64,000 nucleotides of DNA from Nocardia niigatensis NBRC 100131 (GTDB lineage: Bacteria; Actinomycetota; Actinomycetes; Mycobacteriales; Mycobacteriaceae). The stretch's first letter is position 1. Every line of letters begins with the position of its first letter. The position numbers and the translations under genes were made by a program. Shown here piece by piece: positions 1 through 9,416 of this stretch. The stretch is from the NCBI RefSeq assembly GCF_000308655.1, contig NZ_BAGC01000033.1, forward strand, positions 124,001 to 188,000, in the 5' to 3' direction. The notes below the pieces were generated by a model. The model was not told the origin of the DNA. It searched no databases and saw nothing but the letters and a program-made list of their open reading frames with translations.

Positions 1-1093
1 GCATCGAATCCTGGTGCTCGGGCAGGTTGATCTCCAGCTTGATCTTGGCGGCGACCGTCGGGTTGGTCTCGTCGGAGATGTCGATGAGCTTCACCCCACC
101 CGCGCCGCCCTCGTCCACCGTGAACAGGAACGGCTTGCCGTCATAGGTGACCGGAATGCTGTGCTGGGTCGCCCAGCCATCGGTCCAGAAAACTCGTCCC
201 AGATGATTGACCTGCGGGTTCGGATCACGCCGTTGCACGGCGCTGATGTCCAGCACGGTGAAACCGGCCAGCGCGGACAGGTACATGCGATTGCCGTCCG
301 GGCTGATGCCGAAGCCGTGCGCCTCGATGCCGGTGAGGCCCTGCCAGATCACGTGCGGATTCGCCGGATCGGTCAGGTCGACCGCGCTGACGAAACCTGG
401 CGCGATGCCCGAGGCCCAGTAGGTGCGGCCGTCGGGGGAGAAGCCGCCCTCGTGGGTCGTGATCGGCAGCGGCATCAGCAGATCGGTGCCCGCGCCGGTG
501 TTGAGCAGCCGCGGATGCGCGCAGTCGGAGATGTCGTAGACCGACAGGAACCCGGCGCCCTCGCCGACCGGAACGCCGGTGCCCACCAGCAGTTTCCGCT
601 CGGGATTGACCTTGAGAGACTCCCAGGTGCCCGCGAGCATGGCGGGCTCGGTGAGGCTTCCGGTCACCACGGGATTCGCGGGATCCGACACATCCAGCAC
701 CTGCACGCCCTGGGAGGGCCCGAGGATATTGCCCGGGAACAGTGAGCCCGTGTAGGAGCAGTGGTCGTAGGTCGTCGAGGTGATCCCCGCGCCCTTGCCC
801 ACATACCCGCCGACGAACGACAGATTGCACCGATACCCCAGCGTGCTGCGGCCGCTGTCGCGGTCCTCGGCTGGAACATCGCCCTGCAGACCGGTTTCCG
901 GCAGCGCGTCGTCCCCACAGTCCGCGCGCGGGACCGAGGTGCGCCCGACATCCAGGAACTGCTGCACCTGATTCTCGATGTCGGACTGCAGATCCGCCGT
1001 CGCGCCCTGCATCGGCAGCAGGGCCGCCCCCAGCAGCGTCACCGCCAGCACCGCCGCCGGCTTGGACCGGCGCACGCCTGTGAACCGCCTCAT
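1..1093 (-). CDS. Secreted LVIVD-type beta-propeller protein (3' end cut by window edge)
   Basis: The minus frame is open from an ATG at 1093 to the window edge (364 codons), so the C-terminus is missing. Residues 1-34 form a Sec-type signal peptide: basic start, hydrophobic stretch around AVLAVTLLGAALL, then an alanine-rich cleavage region. The mature part repeats blades such as VQVLDVSDPANPVV, SVYDISDCAHPRLL, VSAVDLTDPANPHV and VKLIDISDETNPTV. This is the LVIVD-type propeller pattern, so an extracellular or surface beta-propeller is inferred. No catalytic residues or specific ligand can be named. It lies divergent to the lipoprotein gene that starts at 1362. Confidence 0.8.
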   Translation of the reverse strand, partial: MRRFTGVRRSKPAAVLAVTLLGAALLPMQGATADLQSDIENQVQQFLDVGRTSVPRADCGDDALPETGLQGDVPAEDRDSGRSTLGYRCNLSFVGGYVGKGAGITSTTYDHCSYTGSLFPGNILGPSQGVQVLDVSDPANPVVTGSLTEPAMLAGTWESLKVNPERKLLVGTGVPVGEGAGFLSVYDISDCAHPRLLNTGAGTDLLMPLPITTHEGGFSPDGRTYWASGIAPGFVSAVDLTDPANPHVIWQGLTGIEAHGFGISPDGNRMYLSALAGFTVLDISAVQRRDPNPQVNHLGRVFWTDGWATQHSIPVTYDGKPFLFTVDEGGAGGVKLIDISDETNPTVAAKIKLEINLPEHQDSM

Positions 1094-1140
1094 CGCGGTT
1101 ACCCCCGTCTTCTTCCGAAACATTCGTGCAGTGACCGGTG

Positions 1141-1156
1141 GCACAGACAGCTGTGC
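1141..1156. promoter_or_regulatory. Short dyad upstream of the propeller gene
   Basis: GCACAG-N4-CTGTGC is a perfect 6+6 inverted repeat about 50 bases upstream of the secreted propeller start, in the 268-base divergent intergenic region. It could be an operator or a leader hairpin. No family is assigned. Confidence 0.25.
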
Positions 1157-1361
1157 AGTGTGGCCACGGTTACATCTCGGAACGCTAGCCCATAAACTGA
1201 CTGACCGGTAGGGCCGCTTGCGAATAAGTGTCTGTGACACCACCGATAAACCGGGCTCGTAGTCTCATGAGGCGGGTGAAATCCTTTGCCGCAGTGCGTA
1301 ACAGACCTGGTCGGCCGGTCGATTTCGGAAGTGTCCGACGTTCGAAGGGGATAGGTGACGC

Positions 1362-2024
1362 ATGCGCACAACAGGATTCACGGCACTACTGGCCTGCGCG
1401 GTCCTCGCGGCCGCCACCGGCTGCTCGAGCTCCACCCCCTCCACCCCCTCCGCCGCCTCGACCACGTCCGCGTCGGCTGCCTCCTCGGGCGGCAATACCC
1501 CTGGCGGCGGTAACCCTGGTGGCAGCCAGAGCGGCGGCAACCCGACCGGTGGCGGCAACCAAGGCGGTGGCCCCGCCACCACCGCCCCGCGGCCCACCGA
1601 CACCGCCATCCCCGCCTGCGCCTCCGGCCAAGTCGACATCACCGCCCAGAGCATGGGCGCCGCCATGAGCCACGACGGCATCACCCTCACCTTCGCCATC
1701 GCCAACCCATCCCAGGCCTGCACCCTCACCGGCTACCCCGGCATGGACGAAATCACCGACACCGGCACGGTCATCCACGCCGACCGCACCCTCAACGGCT
1801 ACATCGGCGGCCTCCCCGCCGGCACCGACACCCCACCCACCGTCGTCGTCAAATCCGGCCACCCTGCCCACGCCATAGCCGAAGGCACCTCCTGCGGTCC
1901 CTACAACAAGCCCGACCCCAAGATCGTCAAAACCGAAGTAACAGCCCCCAACTCAACCGACACCCGAGTAATAGACACCGCCATCTACACCTGCCCCCTC
2001 AAGATCCACCCCGTCGCCGAGTAG
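1362..2024 (+). CDS. DUF4232 domain lipoprotein
   Basis: This 220-residue exported protein starts with a signal peptide ending at a cysteine near residue 21 (AAATGC), a weak lipobox that still suggests lipidation. Residues 22-90 are a Ser/Thr/Pro and Gly-rich linker with GGN repeats, typical of wall-spanning actinobacterial lipoproteins. The C-terminal ~130 residues contain the DUF4232-like pattern: DGITLTFAIANPSQACTLTGYPG, a later GTSCGPY and a terminal CPL. The paired cysteines suggest an extracellular beta-sandwich. The biochemical role of DUF4232 proteins is unknown. The gene is monocistronic on this strand and is followed by the HxlR regulator on the other strand. Confidence 0.8.
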   Translation: MRTTGFTALLACAVLAAATGCSSSTPSTPSAASTTSASAASSGGNTPGGGNPGGSQSGGNPTGGGNQGGGPATTAPRPTDTAIPACASGQVDITAQSMGAAMSHDGITLTFAIANPSQACTLTGYPGMDEITDTGTVIHADRTLNGYIGGLPAGTDTPPTVVVKSGHPAHAIAEGTSCGPYNKPDPKIVKTEVTAPNSTDTRVIDTAIYTCPLKIHPVAE

Positions 2025-2111
2025 CGCGTTGGCTCACACTGCCTTCGCTCGGTGTTCACGATGATCGCGAACGGGGTAGTGGAGGTGTCGATGGTCGTGC
2101 TGCGCTGCGAT

Positions 2112-2447
2112 TCAGTCTGTGCTGGAATGGGTTTCGGCCCAGGTGGTGGCCCAGGCGTCGAGTGGGGCGAGTGCGCCGCGCAGTGCGGTACCGAGTGGGG
2201 TCAGTGCGTAGCCGTCTTCGTCGGGGTGCAGTACTCCGGCCTCCGTGAGTTCTCGCAGGCGTTGATACAGCACGCTGGACGACAGGCCCTCGCATCGAGC
2301 GAGTAGACCCCGTGCTCCGACCGGGCCCTCACGGAGTTCCCAGATGATGCGCAGGGTCCACCGGCGTCCGAGCAGGTCGAGGGCCGCCATGAGCGGACGT
2401 CCCGTCGACGAACCGCGTACCGGTCTTCCGGGCTGTGGGACTCCCAT
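2112..2447 (-). CDS. HxlR-family winged-helix regulator
   Basis: The 111-residue protein has the HxlR hallmark near residues 25-42 (LLGRRWTLRIIWELREGP), then recognition-helix residues SSSVLYQRLRELTEAGV and a wing leading into YALTPLGTALRGALAPL. HxlR proteins are small dimeric DNA-binding proteins, often redox or electrophile sensors. It is transcribed divergently from the AhpD-like gene at 2521, and two matching inverted repeats lie in the 73-base gap, so it probably represses that gene and itself. It has no cysteine in a typical sensing position, so the inducer is unclear. Confidence 0.9.
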   Translation of the reverse strand: MGVPQPGRPVRGSSTGRPLMAALDLLGRRWTLRIIWELREGPVGARGLLARCEGLSSSVLYQRLRELTEAGVLHPDEDGYALTPLGTALRGALAPLDAWATTWAETHSSTD

Positions 2448-2457
2448 CGCACTCCTT

Positions 2458-2478
2458 GTGTTTCGAATATCGAAACAC
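2458..2478. promoter_or_regulatory. HxlR operator candidate 1
   Basis: GTGTTTCG-AATAT-CGAAACAC is a perfect 8+8 inverted repeat between the divergent HxlR and AhpD-like genes. A second imperfect copy follows at 2490-2510. Spacing and symmetry fit a winged-helix dimer site. Confidence 0.6.
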
Positions 2479-2489
2479 TAGCATCCGGG

Positions 2490-2510
2490 GTGTTTCTATT
2501 TCCGAAACAG
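2490..2510. promoter_or_regulatory. HxlR operator candidate 2
   Basis: GTGTTTC-TATTTCC-GAAACAG repeats the TGTTTC/GAAACA arms of the site at 2458-2478, with centres 32 bases apart, about three helical turns. It lies just upstream of the AhpD-like start at 2521, a position suited to repression. Confidence 0.55.
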
Positions 2511-2520
2511 GGGAGTTGGG

Positions 2521-3093
2521 ATGTCCAGGATCGAACCCCTCGAGCCGCCGTACGCCGAGGAAACCGGCTCACTGCTGGCCCGGATGATGCCCGGCGGCGC
2601 GGCCCCGATCGGCCTGTTCCGGCTCTTCGTCAAGAACCTGCCCATGGCCGGCGCAATGCATGGCTGGGGAAGCTACGAACTGAGCAAGGAGCTGTCACTG
2701 ACCCTGCGCGAACGCGAGATCGTCATCGACCGGACCACCGCCCGCTGCGGTTGTGAATACGAGTGGGGTGTGCACCTCGCGGTCTTCGCCGGGCGTGCCG
2801 GGCTCACCACGGAACAGCAGATCTCGCTCACCCACGGCGAGCCCGACGATCGTTGCTGGACAGTGGAATCCGAACGCCTGCTGATCCGCGCGGTCGACTC
2901 CTTGCACGACGAGGGCGATATCGATGACGGCCTGTGGGGCGCACTGGCGAAGGAGTTCGACGAGCGGCAGCTGCTGGATCTGGTGCTCCTGTGCGGCTGG
3001 TACCACGCGATCAGCTTCGTCGCGCGTGTGACCAGACTGCCGAACGAGCCCGGTACGCCGACCTTCACCGATCCGACGGCGACCGCGGAATAG
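2521..3093 (+). CDS. Carboxymuconolactone decarboxylase / AhpD-like protein
   Basis: This 190-residue protein has the AhpD-like core in the middle: LREREIVIDRTTARCGCEYEWGVH, with a Cys-x-Cys pair followed by a histidine seven residues on. That matches the family redox/proton-relay motif, though the usual spacing is CxxC. The helical C-terminal half (LDLVLLCGWYHAISFVARVT) is typical. AhpD-type proteins regenerate peroxiredoxins or act on quinones; the carboxymuconolactone name comes from the fold only. GGGGAGTTGGG precedes the ATG. Control by the divergent HxlR gene suggests a stress-inducible role. Confidence 0.8.
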   Translation: MSRIEPLEPPYAEETGSLLARMMPGGAAPIGLFRLFVKNLPMAGAMHGWGSYELSKELSLTLREREIVIDRTTARCGCEYEWGVHLAVFAGRAGLTTEQQISLTHGEPDDRCWTVESERLLIRAVDSLHDEGDIDDGLWGALAKEFDERQLLDLVLLCGWYHAISFVARVTRLPNEPGTPTFTDPTATAE

Positions 3094-3112
3094 ACCCACC
3101 GCCCTTCCGCCG

Positions 3113-4048
3113 TTACGACGCGGGCGTGATCACCTCGGTCTGCAGCGCTCGGCAGGCGTCGAGGAGGCGGGCGCGGAGGAGGTCGGCTCGGGCGGCGATG
3201 CCGGCCTGGGCGCGGACGTATTCGGCTCGGCCGGCGGGGGTCTCGATGCGGATCGGATCGTAGCCGTAGTCGAGGAGGTCGTAGGGGCTGGCCCTCATAT
3301 CGAGTTCTCGGGCGGCGCAGGCCAGTTCGAAGGCGTCGAACAGCAGGTCGGACGAGATCAAGGGGGTCAGTTTGAAGCCCCACTTGTAGATGTCCATGTT
3401 GGCGTGCAGGCAACCCGGTTGCTCGCGGTCCATCTGGGATTCGCGGGTGAGGGGTTCGATATTGCGGGGGGCGGCTTCGGGGGTGAAGAAGCGGAAGGCG
3501 TCGAAGTGGGTGCAGCGCAGTTGCATCGACTCGACGACGGCATCGGTGCCCTGGTGGCCCAGACGGAGGGGGACCTGTTGGTGGCGGACATCGTCCGTGC
3601 GGTAGACCATCGCCCATTCGTGCAGGCCGAAGCAGGAGAGCTGGGCGGGGCGGGTCGCGGTGGCCGCGAGCAGGCGGGCGACGAATTCGAGGGTGTCGCG
3701 GCGCTTTTCGAGGAAAGCCGGATCCGCGGTCCAGCCGGAGACCCGAGCACCGTCGGGGTCGATGGCCGAGATCGGTTGGTAGCCACGGGAACCCGCGTAG
3801 TCGTCGGCCTCGGCGAGCGCGACACCGAAGCCCGGATGCCACTTTCGGAGCTGGGCGGGCTTGTGGCCGTAGTACGTGAACAGGAAGTCGATCACCGGGT
3901 GCTTCGAACCCGCCGCCCGGCGTTCGAGATACGGGCCGATCAGGGCGTCGACGCGGTCGCGGTGGGCGGCCGCCCGGCCCCGCCAAGCGGGGCCGGGCAG
4001 CCATTCGGTGCCGGATGGCACGGTGGAATCGGTGTGCGCGTTCATCAT
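3113..4048 (-). CDS. Conserved actinobacterial protein often labelled 3-methyladenine DNA glycosylase
   Basis: The 311-residue cytosolic protein opens with AAHRDRVDALIGPYLERR, then HPVIDFLFTYYGHKPAQLRKWHPGFG, with further conserved stretches LSCFGLHEWAMVYR and CLHANMDIYKWGFKL. I recognise this as a family conserved in Nocardia, Rhodococcus and mycobacteria that automated annotation calls 3-methyladenine DNA glycosylase. The window shows no helix-hairpin-helix glycosylase motif, so that activity is unsupported here. Its start overlaps the stop of the CNNM gene at 4045 by 4 bases, so it is the last gene of a translationally coupled three-gene unit with the two CNNM-CBS proteins. Confidence 0.65.
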   Translation of the reverse strand: MMNAHTDSTVPSGTEWLPGPAWRGRAAAHRDRVDALIGPYLERRAAGSKHPVIDFLFTYYGHKPAQLRKWHPGFGVALAEADDYAGSRGYQPISAIDPDGARVSGWTADPAFLEKRRDTLEFVARLLAATATRPAQLSCFGLHEWAMVYRTDDVRHQQVPLRLGHQGTDAVVESMQLRCTHFDAFRFFTPEAAPRNIEPLTRESQMDREQPGCLHANMDIYKWGFKLTPLISSDLLFDAFELACAARELDMRASPYDLLDYGYDPIRIETPAGRAEYVRAQAGIAARADLLRARLLDACRALQTEVITPAS

Positions 4049-5109
4049 TCGTCGAGGCGATGGGTGGCGTCGCGGACGGTGCCGACGAACTCCTCCACCA
4101 GATCTTCCAGGGCTACGATGCCGACCGTATTGCCACGGCTGTCGACCACCCGGCCCAGATGGGAATTGGTGCGGCGCAGGCGGGCCAGCGCCTCGAACAG
4201 GGTGGTGCCCATGCTGACCGTCGGCAGCGGGCGGATATCGGTGCGCGGGATCGGGGTGCCCGGGCCCGCGCTCTCGTCGGCGGTCAGGTCGAGGACATCC
4301 TTGACGTGCAGGTAGCCGACCATGGAACCGTCGTCCGCCCGCACCGGGTACCGGGAGAAGCCCGTCTCGGCGACGGCGGATTCGATATCGCCGAGCGTGG
4401 TCCCGTCCCCGCGCAGCGGCACCGACCGGGCCTTGGTCAGCGGCACCATCACATCGGCGACGATCCGGTCGCTCGAACCCAGCGCCTGGGTGAGGCGGCG
4501 GTGCTCCTCCTCGTCCAGCAGACCCTCCGACCGCGACTCACCGAACATCTCGGCCAGCTCCGTCGACGACACCGTGGAATCAAGCTCGTCCCTCCGCTCG
4601 ATCCGCAGGGCGCGCAGGGTGATATTGGCCGCGAAGTTGTAGATCGCGATCAACGGTTTGGCCAGCCGCAGCCACGCCAGGTGCAGCGGAACCAGCAGCA
4701 GCGCCGACCGTTCCGGCCCGGCCAGGGCGATGTTCTTCGGGATCATCTCGCCCAGCAGGATGTGCAGGATCACCACGATCGCCAACGCCACCGCGAACGA
4801 GATCGGATGCAGTAGCGAATCCGGCACGCCCAGCAGATCGAACGGCTTCTCCAGCAGATGCGCCACCGCCGGCTCACCCACCCGGCCCAGCAGAATCGAG
4901 CAGATGGTGATGCCCAGCTGCGCGGCCGCCAGCATCATCGACAGGTTCTGACCCGCCTCGATGACCGTGTTGGCGCTCCGCTTGCCCTGCGCCGCAAGCG
5001 CTTCCAGCCGATCGCGGCGCGCGGAGATGAGCGCGAATTCCGCGCCCACGAAGAACGCGTTGCCCAGCAGCAGCACCAGCGTGAGCAGGACGGCGTACAG
5101 GTCACCCAT
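4045..5109 (-). CDS. CNNM/CBS-domain membrane protein (hemolysin family)
   Basis: This 354-residue protein has an N-terminal DUF21/CNNM region of about four hydrophobic helices (residues 5-165), including NAFFVGAEFALISARRDRLE and ILLGEMIPKNIA. A cytosolic CBS pair follows at about 210-345 (VADVMVPLTKARSVP ... GYLHVKDVLDL ... GIVALEDLVEEFVG). Proteins of this family (CorC/TlyC, CNNM) are linked to divalent cation, mainly Mg2+, transport; the name hemolysin is historical. It lacks the extra C-terminal CorC_HlyC domain carried by its upstream partner. It corresponds by order to Rv1841c. Its start overlaps the stop of the partner gene by 8 bases. Confidence 0.9.
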   Translation of the reverse strand: MGDLYAVLLTLVLLLGNAFFVGAEFALISARRDRLEALAAQGKRSANTVIEAGQNLSMMLAAAQLGITICSILLGRVGEPAVAHLLEKPFDLLGVPDSLLHPISFAVALAIVVILHILLGEMIPKNIALAGPERSALLLVPLHLAWLRLAKPLIAIYNFAANITLRALRIERRDELDSTVSSTELAEMFGESRSEGLLDEEEHRRLTQALGSSDRIVADVMVPLTKARSVPLRGDGTTLGDIESAVAETGFSRYPVRADDGSMVGYLHVKDVLDLTADESAGPGTPIPRTDIRPLPTVSMGTTLFEALARLRRTNSHLGRVVDSRGNTVGIVALEDLVEEFVGTVRDATHRLDE

Positions 5110-6490
5110 GGGTCTGCTCCCAGATCGCGAGGGCTTCGGCGTCGACCGGCCGGATCAGGACGCGGTCGATGCGCCGGCCGTCCATCCGCTCCACCCGGGC
5201 GATCCAGCCGCCCTTGGTATGCGGCTGTTCGAGGTGATGGTTGCCGGGCTGCGGCAGCAGCACCTCGTCGCCTGTCTCCGGGATCCGGCCCAGCCGGGTC
5301 AGCACCAGGCCGCCGATGGTTTCGTACTCGCCCTCGGGTGCGTCGTATCCGGTGGTGCGGGATACCTCGTCGATGCGCAGCAGGCCCGAGCAGTTCCAGC
5401 CGTTCGGGGTGCGCCGCACATCGAGTTCCTCCTCGTCGTGCTCATCGCGCACATCGCCGAGGATCTCCTCGATCAGGTCCTCCATGGTGACGATGCCGGC
5501 GGTGCCGCCGTACTCGTCGACCACCAGCGCCACCTGCATGCCGTCGCGGCGCACCCGCTCGAGCACCTCGTCGCCATCGAGGCTGGCGGGCACGATCGGC
5601 ACCGGGTGGGCGATCGACTTCAGCTTGATGCTGCGGCGATCCTTCACCGGGTGCACGAAGGTCTGCTTCACGTGTACGAAGCCCAGCGTGTTGTCCAGGT
5701 CGCCGTCGATGACCGGGAACCGGGAGTAGCCGGTCTCGCGGGCGGCGTCGATCAGATCGGCGAGAGTGCAGTCCTGATCCAGGGATTCGATCGTCATCCG
5801 CGGCGTCATCAACTCCTCAGCCGTGCGGTCGCCGAACTGTAGTGAGCGATCCACCACCTGCGCGGTGCGCTGATCCAGTGCCCCGTGCAATGCGGAAGTC
5901 CGCACCAGCGAACCCAATTCCTGCGGTGAGCGTGCCGAACGGAGTTCCTCCGCGGGCTCCACACCCAGCCGGCGCACCGCCCAGTTGGCGGCCCCGTTCA
6001 GGAAATTGATCATCCACTTGAACACGGTGGAGAACGCGATCATCGGCCCGGCGGTCAGTCGCGCCATCGACAGGGGATTGGCGATGGCGATGTTCTTGGG
6101 CACCAGCTCCCCGTAGATCATGGACAGCGAGGTCGCGATGAGCAGCGCCAGCGCCAGCGAAATGCCGTGCGCGGTACCGGCGCTCACCCCGAACGCGCGG
6201 AACATCGGCTCCAGCAGCCGCGCCAGCACGGGCTCGGCGATATAACCGGTGATCAGCGTGGTGATGGTGATGCCCAGCTGGGCGCCCGACAACTGGAACG
6301 AGAGCGTGCGATGCGCCTGCCGCACCTGCCGGGCCCGGCGGTCGCCGTCACGGGCGTGGGCCTCCACGGTGGAGCGTTCCAGGGCGGTGAGCGAGAATTC
6401 GGCGGCCACGAACAAGGCCGTGCCGGCGGTCAGAGCGATGAATCCGAGCAGACTGAGAACGGTGAGCAGGGCCGACACGGTCAGCACCAC
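5102..6490 (-). CDS. CNNM/CBS/CorC_HlyC membrane protein (hemolysin family)
   Basis: The 462-residue protein has a DUF21/CNNM membrane domain (residues 5-200; FVAAEFSLTALERSTVEAHA and IYGELVPKNIAIANP), a CBS pair (about 220-345; TAEELMTPRMTIESL, GTAGIVTMEDLIEEILGDVRDE) and a C-terminal CorC_HlyC domain (about 355-445; YETIGGLVLTRLGRIPETGDEV). It is the longer member of a paralogous pair with the next gene, and the two probably form a heteromeric cation-handling complex. It corresponds by order to Rv1842c. A 345-base untranslated region separates it from guaB1 upstream. Confidence 0.92.
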   Translation of the reverse strand: MVLTVSALLTVLSLLGFIALTAGTALFVAAEFSLTALERSTVEAHARDGDRRARQVRQAHRTLSFQLSGAQLGITITTLITGYIAEPVLARLLEPMFRAFGVSAGTAHGISLALALLIATSLSMIYGELVPKNIAIANPLSMARLTAGPMIAFSTVFKWMINFLNGAANWAVRRLGVEPAEELRSARSPQELGSLVRTSALHGALDQRTAQVVDRSLQFGDRTAEELMTPRMTIESLDQDCTLADLIDAARETGYSRFPVIDGDLDNTLGFVHVKQTFVHPVKDRRSIKLKSIAHPVPIVPASLDGDEVLERVRRDGMQVALVVDEYGGTAGIVTMEDLIEEILGDVRDEHDEEELDVRRTPNGWNCSGLLRIDEVSRTTGYDAPEGEYETIGGLVLTRLGRIPETGDEVLLPQPGNHHLEQPHTKGGWIARVERMDGRRIDRVLIRPVDAEALAIWEQTHG

Positions 6491-6774
6491 CTGGCCGTTT
6501 CCGAAGCCGGTATTGCGGGGAAGCCGGGTTCGTCACCCGGCTCGGTAGAGGAGCCCTCCTGTGAAGCGCCCTTGGACGCGGGTGACAACTGGTTCCTTTC
6601 GCAGGGGTTCTGGCGGAGATACGCCACCGATACCCATTTCTTGGGTCCGGTCACGCCATGCTACCGGGCCGCTTCGACTGATTCCGCACAGCGGGGCCGT
6701 ATCACATCCGGCGGTGAGCCCGAATCCCCGCGGGTCGTGCTGAATCGCGTCCGCGGGCGGACCCGCACACGCGA

Positions 6775-6807
6775 AACCCGGCGGATCCGCGAGGGACCCG
6801 CCGGGTT
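6775..6807 (-). terminator. Hairpin terminator after guaB1
   Basis: AACCCGGCGG and CCGCCGGGTT form a perfect 10-bp stem with a 13-base loop, about 30 bases past the guaB1 stop in the direction of transcription. Only a short T run follows, as is common in high-GC actinobacteria. The rest of the 6491-6835 gap shows no ORF or other feature I can support. Confidence 0.6.
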
Positions 6808-6835
6808 CGGGTTGTGCAGTACTGACCGGTGAGGG

Positions 6836-8353
<1,518 letters not shown>

Positions 8354-8367
8354 CTAGGTTGATCGGC

Positions 8368-8808
8368 GTGACCGATCTCGAGGCGCTCGCCGACCGACTG
8401 GATGTCAGCGACACCATCACCAAACTCTTCGTCTACTGCGATCAGGCCCGCTGGGCCGACCTCCGCGAGTCGGTGCTCGCGGAGGAGGTCTTCTTCGACA
8501 ACGGCTTCGGCGGACCCGTCGGCCCGCAGCCCGGCGCCGACATCGTCGACACCTGGGCCACCGGCCTCGGCGCCCTCGACGCCGTGCACCATCAGGCCGG
8601 CAACCACCTCGTCGAGATCACCGGCGACACCGCGCTCGCGCACGCCGACGCCATCGCCGTGCACGTGAAGAACGACGCCGCCGGCGGCACCACCCGGTGG
8701 TTCGTCGGCAGCTATGTGCTCGGTCTGCAGCGGACCGAAAAGGGCTGGCGCATCGACCGTTTCGAGTACAGGTTGAAGACCATCGACGGCAACGCCGACC
8801 TGCTCTGA
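8368..8808 (+). CDS. SnoaL-like (NTF2-fold) protein
   Basis: This 146-residue protein has an NTF2-like pattern: helix DVSDTITKLFVYCDQARWADLRESV, then strands EEVFFDNGFGGP, HHQAGNHLVEITGDTALAHADAIAVH and a terminal WRIDRFEYRLKTIDGN. SnoaL_4-type proteins include polyketide cyclases and small dehydratases, but most are of unknown function. The GTG at 8368 is preferred because upstream in-frame codons look non-coding and the conserved first helix starts here. It ends 8 bases from the convergent cupin gene. Confidence 0.75.
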   Translation: MTDLEALADRLDVSDTITKLFVYCDQARWADLRESVLAEEVFFDNGFGGPVGPQPGADIVDTWATGLGALDAVHHQAGNHLVEITGDTALAHADAIAVHVKNDAAGGTTRWFVGSYVLGLQRTEKGWRIDRFEYRLKTIDGNADLL

Positions 8809-8815
8809 GGGCGGG

Positions 8816-9199
8816 TCAGGACGCGGTGGGAATGAACAGCGCCTCGAACGGCGGCGCGCCCACCCCGGCGGTCGTGTGACCGCGGCCGGTGGTGTCGGCG
8901 GCCAGCACCAGATCCCCGGGCGCGAACCGCCGGCGTTCGCCGTCGGAGGTGGTCACCTCGATCGCGCCGCGCAACATGACCACCCACTGGCGCGCCGGCG
9001 CGGGATGCGGCTCGCTGTCGAATCCCGCACTGCGCAGGTAGGCGACGCCGGGCGCCGAGGGCATGCCGCCGACCGCCATGGCGGGCACGCCGGTCGCCAG
9101 AGTCCGGTCCGCCAAAGGGATTTCGGCATCGGTGAACATCGAGCCGCCGTCGGCGGTGGATTCGATCACGGTGTAGCGCAGGTGCTTTCGGTCGGTCAT
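8816..9199 (-). CDS. Cupin-domain protein
   Basis: This 127-residue single-domain cupin has PHPAPARQWVVMLRGAIEVTTSDGE (first cupin motif), RFAPGDLVLAADTTGRGHTT (second motif with histidine) and a final beta strand PFEALFIPTAS. Histidines at HPAP and RGHTT could bind one metal. The function cannot be predicted further: family members include dioxygenases, isomerases and regulatory sensors. It is convergent with the SnoaL-like gene. Confidence 0.75.
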   Translation of the reverse strand: MTDRKHLRYTVIESTADGGSMFTDAEIPLADRTLATGVPAMAVGGMPSAPGVAYLRSAGFDSEPHPAPARQWVVMLRGAIEVTTSDGERRRFAPGDLVLAADTTGRGHTTAGVGAPPFEALFIPTAS

Positions 9200-9416
9200 G
9201 GCACCGATACTCGCGGTCCGGCCGCAGCAGCGCGATTCCCTCCGGGGAATGACGCACGGCTCTGCGGTCCGGGCGCGGCTACATCCGGATCTTCGTTTGC
9301 TAATAGATTGCCGAACCCTGTTCGGAGTCCGCAGTTATCTCGATCTCGTCCGATTTGCCGGGAACCCTGATCGATTTCGCCGCGCGTGTCGTAGGAACAT
9401 CCAAACGTGTCGGGCG

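Noticed and set aside
1381..1600. GGN-type repeats in the DUF4232 lipoprotein as a DNA repeat locus
   Set aside because: The repeats are an in-frame flexible linker typical of exported actinobacterial lipoproteins, not a separate repeat element.
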